Positions 1-8,313 of a DNA stretch of 64,000 bases are shown here, in pieces (the first letter of the stretch is position 1; the number at the start of each line of letters is the position of its first letter). The translations under genes and the position numbers were made by a program. Under the pieces are notes generated by a model that searched no databases, was not told where the DNA came from, and was given only the letters and a program-made list of their open reading frames with translations. The DNA comes from Rugosimonospora sp036494675 (GTDB taxonomy: Bacteria > Actinomycetota > Actinomycetes > Mycobacteriales > Micromonosporaceae): contig DASXOA010000073.1 in assembly GCA_036494675.1 (NCBI GenBank), positions 48,172 to 112,171 on the forward strand. Direction: 5' to 3'.

Positions 1-139
1 CGGTCGCCGCTCCGTGGACCGTGTCGCGGATCGTGGCGCCGGAGATCGTGCGGCGGCGGATCATGGTGGCGAGGAGCGCAGCACCGGTCGCCGCTCCGTG
101 GACCGTGTCGCGGATCGTGGCACCGGAGATCGTGCGGCG
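1..139 (+). repeat. 84-bp in-frame direct repeat, copy pair A
   Basis: Bases 1-36 recur exactly at 85-120, and similarity continues to about 139, so the period is 84 bp (28 codons). It lies inside the repetitive N-terminal region of the first gene. Confidence 0.85.
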
Positions 140-1921
140 ATGGACCGTGCCGCGATGGACCGTGGCGCGATGGATCGTGGTCTGGGCGATCGTGAGCCGG
201 TCGGGCGGCGGGCGGCGGACGACGGGGCACCCGGTTCCCGGCGCGGCCGGTCCGACCGGGGCGCCACCGACCGGGGCGGTCTCGATCGTGGCGGTCTCGA
301 CCGGACCGGCGGTGAGCCGGTGGGCGATCCGAACGGTCAGCACAGTGGCTTGGGCCGGCGGAGCCGGGCCGAAGGCGGTCCCGACCGGACCGGTGGTGAG
401 CCGGTGGGCGATCCGGACGGTCAGCGCAGGGGTTTCGGCCGGCGGAGCCGGGCCGAGAGCGGTCCCGCGGTTCGGGGATCCGAGCCGCCCACGCGGCAGT
501 CGGAGCCGCGCGGGGGCGACGGTCGTCGCGGCGCGCCGCCGGGCATGGATACCGAGCAGATCCGCGCGGGTGAGCCGCGTCGCGGCACGCCGCCGGGGAT
601 GGATACCGAGCCGATCCGGGTCAACGATCCCCGTCGCGGGGTCGATCCCGCGGCCGGGCCGGCCCGGGGTGCGGGCCGCCCCGGCCAGGCGAGCGTGCCG
701 CCACCCGGCGCCGGCATGGAGGCCTCCGGCCGGGCTGTCCCGCCCGGTCCCCCGCCGGCCGGCAGGTCGGCACCCCCGGCCCGGGGCGAGGCGCCCCGTA
801 CCCCCCAGCAGCCGGCACGCGGCGACGCGGCCAGGCCGGTACCGCCGCCCGGCGTCCGGTCGACCGGCGAGCGCGCGTGGCACGACCTGACCACCGGCGA
901 GAAGAACGCGATGCCGGTGCAGGGGCCGCAGGCGCCGCCCCGCAGCGTGTCCGGGGCTCCGGCCGGCGCCGGGCCCCGCACCGCGCCGGGAGGTCCGGTA
1001 CCTCCGCCGCCCGGCGGTGTGGCACCCCCTGCGGGCGCCGCCAAGGTTCCCCCACCGCCGGGCAGCGTCATGCCGCCGCCCGCCGGCGGCATGGCACCCC
1101 CGGCGCTGGGCAGCGTCGCACCCCCGCCCGCCGGTGGGATCGTCCCGCCGCCCGCCTCCGGTACGGCCCGGGCCGCGGCCCGTCGCCCCGGGGAGCCGTC
1201 CCGGCACGGCACCGGCGAGCACGCCCGGGTGGGATCCGGTACGGGCGAGCCGGCCCGGCACGGTTCCGGAGAGCAGCCCGCCCTGCGCCTGGGCAGCGGG
1301 GAGCAGGCGTACACCGGGGTCGACGACGATGCGGATCGCCCCGGCTACCCGCCCCGCCCGACCCGTCCCGCGCACATCCTCGCCCTGGCCGTGGTCGCCG
1401 TGCTGCTGCTCGGCGCGCTGCCGCTCGCCCTGTTCCTGCACAGTGCCGGCAGCGATCCGGTCGTCACGGACCTGAACTCGCTGTCCCTGCCGGCCTGGGC
1501 CGACGTGCAGCACCAGGACGATGCGAGCGGCAGCCGCTGGTGCATCAAGGACTGCCGGCTGCGGGAGCGGACCTGGCGCTCGGAGAAGTCGGCGACGGAG
1601 ACCGACGCCGTGTTCCAGACCGCGCTGACCGGCGAGGGATGGGTCCGCTCGCAGGCCCCGGGCTGCCCGAAGATCGACACCGGCACGTACACCTGCTGGC
1701 AGCATGACCAGTACGTGCTGGACCTGTGGACCCGCAACGCGGTGTGCGGCCTGTCCGGGGTGGCGCCCTCGCCCGGTGCGCCGCCGCCCTCGGCTTCACC
1801 GTCGGCGACCTCGCCGCTCGACCCGGTACCCACCGCCAGCGGGCCGCCGCCGACCTGTGCCGGGGCGCTGGTGACCGCGAAGGTGGACGACGGGATCGAC
1901 CCGAACTGGCACCGCCACTAG
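2..1921 (+). CDS. Proline-rich, repeat-containing membrane protein (5' end outside window)
   Basis: The reading frame is open to the left edge, so the true start lies outside the window. The visible part is a long low-complexity cytosolic region: Asp-Arg-Gly rich repeats first, then Pro/Gly/Ala-rich sequence. One hydrophobic segment (nt about 1378-1440) follows, then an outside domain of about 155 residues with several cysteines (WCIKDC near its start). This topology, a disordered tail plus one membrane span plus a small Cys-containing domain, is typical of uncharacterised actinobacterial envelope proteins. No enzymatic motif is visible and I do not recognise the family. The coding call rests on the uninterrupted frame, the membrane segment and the hairpin at the stop codon. 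Confidence 0.7.
   Translation, partial: GRRSVDRVADRGAGDRAAADHGGEERSTGRRSVDRVADRGTGDRAAMDRAAMDRGAMDRGLGDREPVGRRAADDGAPGSRRGRSDRGATDRGGLDRGGLDRTGGEPVGDPNGQHSGLGRRSRAEGGPDRTGGEPVGDPDGQRRGFGRRSRAESGPAVRGSEPPTRQSEPRGGDGRRGAPPGMDTEQIRAGEPRRGTPPGMDTEPIRVNDPRRGVDPAAGPARGAGRPGQASVPPPGAGMEASGRAVPPGPPPAGRSAPPARGEAPRTPQQPARGDAARPVPPPGVRSTGERAWHDLTTGEKNAMPVQGPQAPPRSVSGAPAGAGPRTAPGGPVPPPPGGVAPPAGAAKVPPPPGSVMPPPAGGMAPPALGSVAPPPAGGIVPPPASGTARAAARRPGEPSRHGTGEHARVGSGTGEPARHGSGEQPALRLGSGEQAYTGVDDDADRPGYPPRPTRPAHILALAVVAVLLLGALPLALFLHSAGSDPVVTDLNSLSLPAWADVQHQDDASGSRWCIKDCRLRERTWRSEKSATETDAVFQTALTGEGWVRSQAPGCPKIDTGTYTCWQHDQYVLDLWTRNAVCGLSGVAPSPGAPPPSASPSATSPLDPVPTASGPPPTCAGALVTAKVDDGIDPNWHRH
299..466 (+). repeat. 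84-bp in-frame direct repeat, copy pair B
   Basis: Two adjacent 84-bp units (299-382 and 383-466) encode 28-residue repeats that start DRTGGEPVGDP and end GRRSRAE-x-GP, with a few substitutions. The period equals that of the upstream repeat pair although the sequence differs. Confidence 0.9.
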
Positions 1922-1947
1922 CCGCTGCCGGGGCGTCCGGCAGCGGC
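1921..1947 (+). terminator. Hairpin terminator after first gene
   Basis: A perfect 11-bp stem (1921-1931 with 1937-1947) has a 5-nt loop and starts at the last base of the stop codon. There is no U-tract, which is usual for high-GC actinobacterial terminators. Confidence 0.7.
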
Positions 1948-1996
1948 AGCCCGGGTGGCGGAAGGCGTCAGCGGCAGCCCGGGTGGCGGAAGGCGT
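1941..1996 (+). repeat. 28-bp perfect tandem duplication
   Basis: Bases 1941-1968 are repeated exactly at 1969-1996. The first copy includes part of the terminator stem. Confidence 0.95.
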
Positions 1997-2237
1997 CAGT
2001 CCAAGCGGTGCGGGGCGGCCGGCACCGCTGCCCGGGTGGGGAACGGCCGGCGACGGGTGGCCCCGGCCGTCCCGCCGACCGGGCGTCCGCAATGAGGTCT
2101 GCCGTCACGCACGGTAGGGTCTGCCCGTTGGCGCAAGTGACCACCGCCGTCCGGTCGGGCTCCGGCGACGGCCGCTGAGAAGAGCTGCTCAACCGGTCCG
2201 GCCACCTGCCGGCCGGAGAGACAGAGGGGAGACAGGC
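1997..2237 (+). promoter_or_regulatory. Intergenic leader with candidate -10 and hairpin before the DUF948 gene
   Basis: The gap between the first gene and the next is about 316 bp. After the hairpin and duplication it holds a TAGGGT -10-like hexamer at 2115-2120 and a 6-bp inverted repeat (2198-2203 with 2211-2216) just upstream of the GGGGAGA Shine-Dalgarno region. I see no gene in it. Confidence 0.4.
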
Positions 2238-2720
2238 GTGTCCGGTGGACAGATCGCGGCACTCATCGCCGCGGGCGCGTTCGTCATGCTCGTCCTGGTG
2301 CTGGCGGTGCCGATCCTGCGGTTGCGGCACACCGTGGACGCCGCCACCCGGGCGATCAACGATTTGACCGAGCGCACCGCGCCCCTGCTGGGCAACGTGA
2401 ACGCGACGGTCGAGGGGGTCAACACCGCGCTGGGCCAGATGCAGACCTCGCTCGACGGGGTCAACCTCCAGCTGGAGCGGCTGGATACCATCACCGGGCA
2501 CGCGCAGACCGTCACCGCCAACGTGGCGAACCTGTCCACCGTGGTGGCCTCGGCCGCGTCCAGTCCGATCGTGCGGGTGGCCTCCTTGTCCTACGGGGTA
2601 CGCAAGGCGCTGGCCAACCGCCGGCGGGCGGACGAGGAGCACCAGGTCCGCGAGACGCTCAAGCAACAGCGCACCGCGCGTAAGCGCGAACGCAAGGCCG
2701 CCGCCGGCGGATCTCGTTAG
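2238..2720 (+). CDS. DUF948-family small membrane-anchored coiled-coil protein
   Basis: A 160-residue protein starting at GTG behind a GGGGAGACAG ribosome-binding region. Residues about 6-27 form a membrane helix. The rest is a long amphipathic helix with regular hydrophobic spacing (methyl-accepting-like coiled coil) and a basic Lys/Arg-rich C-terminus. DUF948 proteins in this position, just before a second small membrane protein and alaS, are common in actinobacteria, and that context supports the call. The role is unknown; an envelope or division-associated scaffold is only a guess. Confidence 0.8.
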   Translation: MSGGQIAALIAAGAFVMLVLVLAVPILRLRHTVDAATRAINDLTERTAPLLGNVNATVEGVNTALGQMQTSLDGVNLQLERLDTITGHAQTVTANVANLSTVVASAASSPIVRVASLSYGVRKALANRRRADEEHQVRETLKQQRTARKRERKAAAGGSR

Positions 2721-2736
2721 GAGTGGGTGGGTAGCG

Positions 2737-2997
2737 ATGAAACGTCTGCTGTGGCTCGGTGTCGGGCTGGCCGTCGGTGCGCTGGTCGTGCGCGCGGTGT
2801 CGAAGAAGGCACGCGCGTTCACCCCGGAGGGCATCGCCGCCTCGGCGCGGGAAAGCGCTGGCGGCTTGGTCGACTCGGTCCGTACGTTTGTCGACGACGT
2901 GCGGGACGGCATGCACGAACGGGAAGATCAGATTCACGCCGCGTTCGAGAGCGGCGAGGACATTGATCTTGATATGGAGGAAGGTAGCTACCGCTGA
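2737..2997 (+). CDS. DUF6167-type small membrane protein
   Basis: An 86-residue protein with an N-terminal hydrophobic helix (LLWLGVGLAVGALVV), then a charged, acidic C-terminal half. It sits 16 bp after the DUF948 gene, and its stop codon shares one base with the alaS start, so the three genes look like one transcription unit. Small proteins of this kind (annotated DUF6167) are conserved before alaS in actinobacteria. Function is unknown. The family name is from memory of the genomic context; the topology is seen directly. Confidence 0.7.
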   Translation: MKRLLWLGVGLAVGALVVRAVSKKARAFTPEGIAASARESAGGLVDSVRTFVDDVRDGMHEREDQIHAAFESGEDIDLDMEEGSYR

Positions 2998-5675
2998 TGA
3001 GGACCGCGGAGGTCAAGCGACGGTTCCTGGCGTTTTTCGAGGCGAACGGACACACCGTGGTGCCCAGCGCACCGCTGCCGGCCATCGACGACCCGAACCT
3101 GCTGTTCGTCAACGCCGGCATGGTGCAGTTCGTGCCGTACTTCCTCGGCCAGGTCGCTCCGCCGTTTCCGCGGGCCACCAGCGTCCAGAAGGTCATCAGG
3201 ACGCCCGACATCGACGAGGTCGGCAAGACCAGCCGGCACGGCACCTTCTTCCAGATGAACGGGAACTTCTCCTTCGGCGACTACTTCAAGGAGAAGGCGA
3301 TCGCCCTGGCCTGGGAGCTGTCCACCAAGCCGCAGGACCAGGGCGGGTTCGGCCTGGACGGCGACCGGCTCTGGGCCACCGTGTACCTGGACGACGACGA
3401 GGCCATCGACATCTGGCACAAGCAGATCGGCCTGCCCCTGGACCGGATCGTGCGGCGGGGCAAGAAGGACAACTTCTGGTCGATGGGTATCCCCGGTCCG
3501 TGCGGCCCGTGCTCGGAGCTGTTCCTCGACCGCGGGCCGGAGTACGGGCGCGAGGGCGGCCCGGACGCCGACGAGGACCGGTACATGGAGTTCTGGAACC
3601 TCGTCTTCATGCAGTTCGACCGCGGCTCGGGCACCGACAAGGAGAACTACCCGATTCTCGGTGAGCTGCCGGCCAAGAGCATCGACACCGGCATGGGGCT
3701 GGAGCGGATCGCCTCGATCCTGCAGCACGTGGACAACCTGTACGAGATCGACGAGGTGCGCCCGATCCTGGACCGGGCGGCCACGATGACGGGCAAGCGC
3801 TACGGCGCCAACTCCGGGCACGCGGCGAGCGACTCCGCCCCCGACGACGTGCGGCTGCGGGTGATCGCCGACCACGTGCGGACCGCGTTGATGCTGATCG
3901 GGGACGGGGTGACCCCGAGCAACGAGGGGCGCGGCTATGTGCTGCGCCGCATCCTGCGCCGGGCGGTCCGCTCGATGCGCCTGTTGGGCTGGAACGGTCC
4001 GGCCCTGCCCGAGTTGCTGCCGGTGGCCCGGGACTGCATGGCGCCGTCGTACCCGGAGCTGGCCGAGGAGTACGGCCGCATCTCCCAGTACGCGTACGGC
4101 GAGGAGGAGGCGTTCCTGGCCACCCTGCGGCAGGGCACCACGATCCTCGACCTGGCGATCGACGAGACCCGGTCGGGCGGCGGGCGCACGCTGTCCGGGG
4201 ACAGGGCGTTCGCGCTGCACGACACGTACGGCTTCCCGATCGACCTGACCCTGGAGATTGCGGCGGAGCAGGGCCTGGAGGTGGACACCGAGGGCTTCCG
4301 CCGCCTGATGTCCGAGCAGCGCAGCCGGGCGAAGGCCGACGCGCAGGCGCGCAAGACCGGCCACGCCGACCTGTCCGCGTACCGCGAGGTGCTCGACGCG
4401 GGCGGGAAGGTCGACTTCACCGGGTACCACGAGGTGTCCCGCGAGACCCGGGTGCGCGCTGTGCTCTCGGGCGGCAACGGGCTGGCCGGGGCGCAGGAGG
4501 GGGAGACCGTCGAGGTGGTCCTCGACGCGACCCCGTTCTACGCCGAGGGCGGTGGCCAGCAGCCCGACTCCGGCAAGATCACGGTGGGCGGCGGCACGTT
4601 CGAGGTGTTCGACGTGCAGTCGCCGGTACCGGGGCTGATCGTGCACCGGGGCCGGGTGGTGCGCGGCGAGGTCCAGGTCGGCGCGGACGCGTTCGCCGAG
4701 ATCGACGTGACCCGCCGCCGGGCGATCTCCCGGGCGCATACCGCGACCCATCTGGTGCACACGGCCATCCGCAACCTGGTCGGCCAGTCGGCGACCCAGG
4801 CCGGCTCGCTCAATGCCCCCGGCCGGCTGCGCTTCGACTTCAACACCCCGGGCGCTGTGCCGCTCTCCGTGCTCCACGACGTCGAGCAGCAGGTCAACGA
4901 GGTGCTGGTCACCGACCTGGAGGTGCACGCGTTCATCACCTCGCTGGAGGAGGCTCGGGCGTCGGGTGCGATGGCGCTGTTCGGCGAGAAGTACGGCGAC
5001 GAGGTCCGGGTCGTCGAGGTCGGCGACTACGCCCGCGAACTGTGTGGCGGCACCCACGCGTCCCGTTCCGGGCAGCTGGGCCTGGTCAAGATCCTGCACG
5101 AGGCGTCCATCGGGTCCGGCGTGCGCCGCATCGAGGCGCTGGTCGGCATCGACGCGTTCAACTTCCTGGCCCGGGAGCACCTGCTGGTGTCCCAGCTCGC
5201 CGACCTGTACCGGGTCCCGGCCGAGCAGGTCGGCGACCGGGTGCAGCAGACGGTCGCGGCGCTGCGCGACGCCGAGAAAGAGCTGGAGAAGCTGCGGGCG
5301 CAGCTGATCCTGGGCAACGCGGCGGGCCTGGCGGACGGCGCCCGGGACGTGGCCGGGATCGCCTACGTGGGTGCCGAGGTGCCGGAGGGCACCTCGGCGG
5401 GTGACGTGCGTACCCTCGCCCAGGAGATCCGCGGTAAGATGCCGGCGGCCCGGCCCGCGGTGGTCGCGCTCGCGGCGCGCTCCGGTGGCAAGGCGTCGCT
5501 CGTGGTGGCGGTCAACGGGGCCGGCCGGGACCGTGGCCTGTCGGCCACCGACCTGGTGAAGGGCGCGCTGTCCGGGCGGGGCGGCGGCAACGCCGATCTC
5601 GCGCAGGGCGGCGGCGTACCGGCGCAGGAGGCCCCCAAGCTGCTTTCGGCGATCGAGGCGCTGATCACGGGATGA
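2997..5675 (+). CDS. alaS: Alanyl-tRNA synthetase
   Basis: Charges tRNA-Ala with alanine in the cytosol. The 892-residue length is normal for the full enzyme: class II catalytic domain at the N-terminus, editing domain in the middle, and C-terminal DHHA1/C-Ala domain ending in a GRGGGNADLAQGGG motif. The editing-site zinc ligands are visible as HTATH (His581, His585) and CGGTH (Cys683, His687), so proofreading of mischarged Ser/Gly should be intact. The start ATG overlaps the upstream stop by one base. The gene heads the ruvX-mltG-aro run and overlaps ruvX by ATGA. Confidence 0.98.
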   Translation: MRTAEVKRRFLAFFEANGHTVVPSAPLPAIDDPNLLFVNAGMVQFVPYFLGQVAPPFPRATSVQKVIRTPDIDEVGKTSRHGTFFQMNGNFSFGDYFKEKAIALAWELSTKPQDQGGFGLDGDRLWATVYLDDDEAIDIWHKQIGLPLDRIVRRGKKDNFWSMGIPGPCGPCSELFLDRGPEYGREGGPDADEDRYMEFWNLVFMQFDRGSGTDKENYPILGELPAKSIDTGMGLERIASILQHVDNLYEIDEVRPILDRAATMTGKRYGANSGHAASDSAPDDVRLRVIADHVRTALMLIGDGVTPSNEGRGYVLRRILRRAVRSMRLLGWNGPALPELLPVARDCMAPSYPELAEEYGRISQYAYGEEEAFLATLRQGTTILDLAIDETRSGGGRTLSGDRAFALHDTYGFPIDLTLEIAAEQGLEVDTEGFRRLMSEQRSRAKADAQARKTGHADLSAYREVLDAGGKVDFTGYHEVSRETRVRAVLSGGNGLAGAQEGETVEVVLDATPFYAEGGGQQPDSGKITVGGGTFEVFDVQSPVPGLIVHRGRVVRGEVQVGADAFAEIDVTRRRAISRAHTATHLVHTAIRNLVGQSATQAGSLNAPGRLRFDFNTPGAVPLSVLHDVEQQVNEVLVTDLEVHAFITSLEEARASGAMALFGEKYGDEVRVVEVGDYARELCGGTHASRSGQLGLVKILHEASIGSGVRRIEALVGIDAFNFLAREHLLVSQLADLYRVPAEQVGDRVQQTVAALRDAEKELEKLRAQLILGNAAGLADGARDVAGIAYVGAEVPEGTSAGDVRTLAQEIRGKMPAARPAVVALAARSGGKASLVVAVNGAGRDRGLSATDLVKGALSGRGGGNADLAQGGGVPAQEAPKLLSAIEALITG

Positions 5676-6199
5676 ACCCGGGCGCGCGGCGTGGTGTCCG
5701 GATCGGCGTCGACGTCGGGAAGGTCCGGGTCGGCGTCGCCCGCAGCGATCCGGACGGCATCCTCGCCAGTCCGCTCGTCACGCTCGCCCGCGATCTGCCC
5801 CCGGCCCGCGCAACGGCCGGACCGGACATTACTGTGGGTAGCGCCGGCGGGACGGAAGGTGCGGACCGGGGCGGGCGCACGCCCACCGATATCGCTCAGC
5901 TTGCCGCGTTGGTGCTGGAGCACGAGGCGGTCGAGGTCGTGGTCGGGTTGCCGGTCACGCTCGCCGGCCGGGAAGCCCTTGCCGCTGCGGATGCCCGTGG
6001 TTACGCAGAGCTACTAGGACGCGCTATCGAGCCCATTCCCGTACGGTTGTCCGACGAGAGGATGACCACGGTTGTCGCCTCCCGTAGGCTGTCCGAGCGA
6101 GGCGTCCGGGGGAGGCGTCAACGAGCAGTTGTCGACCAGGTGGCCGCTGTGGAGATCCTGCAGGGCTGGCTCGACAACCAGCGGAGGCGAACGCAATGA
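5672..6199 (+). CDS. ruvX: Holliday-junction resolvase-like / pre-16S rRNA nuclease YqgF
   Basis: RNase H-fold nuclease of the YqgF/RuvX family, implicated in maturing the 5' end of 16S rRNA. The N-terminal IGVDVGKVRVGVA carries the first catalytic Asp (Asp14); VEVVVGLPVTLAG and the LSDERMTT block carry the other conserved elements. At 175 residues it is longer than usual because of a Pro/Gly-rich insertion around residues 43-71, where relatives have a short loop. It overlaps both alaS and mltG by four bases, so translation is probably coupled. Confidence 0.93.
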   Translation: MNPGARRGVRIGVDVGKVRVGVARSDPDGILASPLVTLARDLPPARATAGPDITVGSAGGTEGADRGGRTPTDIAQLAALVLEHEAVEVVVGLPVTLAGREALAAADARGYAELLGRAIEPIPVRLSDERMTTVVASRRLSERGVRGRRQRAVVDQVAAVEILQGWLDNQRRRTQ

Positions 6200-7440
6200 T
6201 CGACGACTTGGACCTGTCGTTCGACGAGGACTACGACCGCGGTCGCCACCGACGCCGGCGCCGGGGATCCGGTGGGTCGGCCGGCGGGCAGCGTAAGCGC
6301 CGCGGGGGGCGGACCGTCATCGCCCTCCTGTTGGCCGTGGCGCTGCTCGGCGTCCTGGGCGGAGCCGGCTGGTACGGCTTCAACAAGGTCCAAAACTACT
6401 TCTCCGTGAAGGACTACACGGGGCCGGGTACGGGCACCGTGACGATCCAGGTGGCCGCCGGGGACGGCGGAACCGACATCGGGAACAAACTGGTCACCGC
6501 GGACGTCGTGAAGAGCGCCAAGTCCTTCATCGACGCGTTCGACGCCAACCCGAACAGCAAGGACGTGGAGCCGGGCTTCTACAAGCTGCGCAAGAAGATG
6601 AAGGCCTCGCTGGCGGTGACCGCCCTGCTGGCCCGGGACGCCAACAACAAGCTGATCAACAAGGTGTCCACCACGGTCACCATCCCCGAGGGGATGATCT
6701 CGCTACAGATCTTCAACACGCTGTCCAAGGCCACCAACATCCCGGTCGACGACTTCAAGAAGGCCGCCGCGAACCCGAAGGCGCTGGGCATCCCCGACTA
6801 CTGGTTCACGCGCGAGGACGGTAAGCCCGTACCCAACCCGCCGTCGATCGAGGGCTTCCTCTACCCGGCCACGTACGACTTCGATCCGGGTTCGGACGCC
6901 ACCACGATCCTCAAGGCCATGGTGGGCAACTTCCTTACCGAGGTCGGCCAACTCAAGTTCACCGACGCCGTGCAGCAGAAGCTCGGCATCTCGCCGTACG
7001 AGGCGCTGATCGCCGCGTCGATCGCGCAGGTGGAGGCGGTCCGGGCGCAGGACATGCCCGGGGTCGCTCGAGTGCTGTACAACCGGGCGTACAAGACGTT
7101 CCCGTGCAACTGCCTCGGCCTGGACAGCACGGTCAACTACTGGCTGCGGGTCACCGGCAAGGCGCCACTGGAGTCCGGGTCGATCAGCAGCACCCTGATG
7201 CACGACAAGACCAACCCGTACGACACGTACGATTTCGCCGGCCTGCCCCCGGGCCCGATCAGCAACCCGGGCAAGGATGCGCTGACCGGGGCGATGACGG
7301 CGCCGGCGTCGAACAACTACTACTTCCTGGCCATCGACAAGGCCGGCACCACCGCGTTCGCCCCGAACTACCAGCAGTTCTGCGCGGAAACCCGGCAGGC
7401 GAAGGCCAACGGCGTGTCGATCGGCACGTGCACAGGGTGA
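6196..7440 (+). CDS. mltG: Endolytic transglycosylase MltG
   Basis: Membrane-anchored lytic transglycosylase that cuts nascent peptidoglycan strands and limits their length. A basic cytosolic N-terminus precedes one membrane helix (about residues 38-57). The YceG/MltG catalytic domain follows. The motif ASIAQVEAV contains the Glu that aligns with the catalytic Glu of E. coli MltG, followed by ARVLYNR and LDSTVNY. The C-terminal PPGPISNPG block, which closes the active site, is present. The pairing with ruvX and aroE is the standard actinobacterial order. The start overlaps the ruvX stop (ATGA). Confidence 0.95.
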   Translation: MIDDLDLSFDEDYDRGRHRRRRRGSGGSAGGQRKRRGGRTVIALLLAVALLGVLGGAGWYGFNKVQNYFSVKDYTGPGTGTVTIQVAAGDGGTDIGNKLVTADVVKSAKSFIDAFDANPNSKDVEPGFYKLRKKMKASLAVTALLARDANNKLINKVSTTVTIPEGMISLQIFNTLSKATNIPVDDFKKAAANPKALGIPDYWFTREDGKPVPNPPSIEGFLYPATYDFDPGSDATTILKAMVGNFLTEVGQLKFTDAVQQKLGISPYEALIAASIAQVEAVRAQDMPGVARVLYNRAYKTFPCNCLGLDSTVNYWLRVTGKAPLESGSISSTLMHDKTNPYDTYDFAGLPPGPISNPGKDALTGAMTAPASNNYYFLAIDKAGTTAFAPNYQQFCAETRQAKANGVSIGTCTG

Positions 7441-8255
7441 CCGGGGGGCACCGGGCGGCGGTGCTGGGTAAGCCGGTCGCGCACTCGCTCTCGCCGCTGC
7501 TGCACAACGCCGGGTACGCCGCGGTCGGCCTGGTGGACTGGCGCTACACGGCGATCGAGTGCGCCGAGGCGGAACTGGCCGACCTGGTCGCCAGCCTGGG
7601 GCCGCAATGGGCCGGGCTGTCGCTGACCATGCCGCTGAAGGAGATGGCGTTGGTGGTCGCCGACCGGGTGACGCCGGTCGCCGCCTCGCTGGGTGCCGCC
7701 AACACGCTGGTACACCAGCCGGACGGCTGGCTCGCCGACAACACCGACGCCCCCGGCATGATCGACGCACTGCGCGCCGCGGGGCTGTCCGTGGCGGGCA
7801 CCGTCGCGGTGCTGGGCGCCGGAGGTACCGCCCGGGCGGCACTGGCCGCCGCGGCCGCACTGGGGGCCACGGAGATCAGCATGTACGCCCGGCGGGCAGC
7901 GGCAGTGGACGAACTGCGCCCGGTCGCCGAGCGGCTGGGCCTGCGGCTGACCCACGTCGACTTCGCCGAGGCCGCCGGGTGCGGCGTCGCCGACTTGATC
8001 ATTTCGACGGTACCGAAGGGGATCGCCGACCCGGTACGGCCGGACTGGCGGCCCGGCACCGTGCTGTTCGACGCGCTCTACGACCCCTGGCCGACCCCGC
8101 TGGCCGCCTCGGCCCAGGCGGCCGGAGTGCGCATCGTGTCCGGCCTGGACCTGCTGCTGACCCAGGCCGTGCACCAGTTCACCCTGTTCACCGGCCTGCC
8201 CGCGCCGGTGACGGCGATGGATGCCGCACTGCGGGAGGCGGCCGCCCAGCGTTAG
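7437..8255 (+). CDS. aroE: Shikimate dehydrogenase
   Basis: Reduces 3-dehydroshikimate to shikimate with NADPH, step four of the chorismate pathway. The GTG start overlaps the mltG stop (GTGA), giving 272 residues, normal for the family. Shikimate-binding Ser17 and Ser19 are in AHSLSP, the catalytic Lys68 in LTMPLKE and Asp104 in DNTD. The NADP-binding loop is GAGGTARA near residue 127. The frame continues further upstream, but that part overlaps mltG and has no homology-like features, so the GTG at 7437 is preferred. Confidence 0.95.
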   Translation: MTGGHRAAVLGKPVAHSLSPLLHNAGYAAVGLVDWRYTAIECAEAELADLVASLGPQWAGLSLTMPLKEMALVVADRVTPVAASLGAANTLVHQPDGWLADNTDAPGMIDALRAAGLSVAGTVAVLGAGGTARAALAAAAALGATEISMYARRAAAVDELRPVAERLGLRLTHVDFAEAAGCGVADLIISTVPKGIADPVRPDWRPGTVLFDALYDPWPTPLAASAQAAGVRIVSGLDLLLTQAVHQFTLFTGLPAPVTAMDAALREAAAQR

Positions 8256-8313
8256 CCGGGCCGGCACCGCGTGCCAGACTTACCGCAGCGATCCCGGAAC
8301 GGAGGGTGGATTC

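Noticed and set aside
2988..5180. A 730-codon open frame on the minus strand opposite alaS
   Set aside because: It is a shadow of alaS; composition is His/Arg/Val-rich without motifs.
7437..8255. Quinate/shikimate dehydrogenase variant
   Set aside because: The substrate Ser pair, Lys and Asp, and the NADP loop are those of AroE, and the operon context is biosynthetic.
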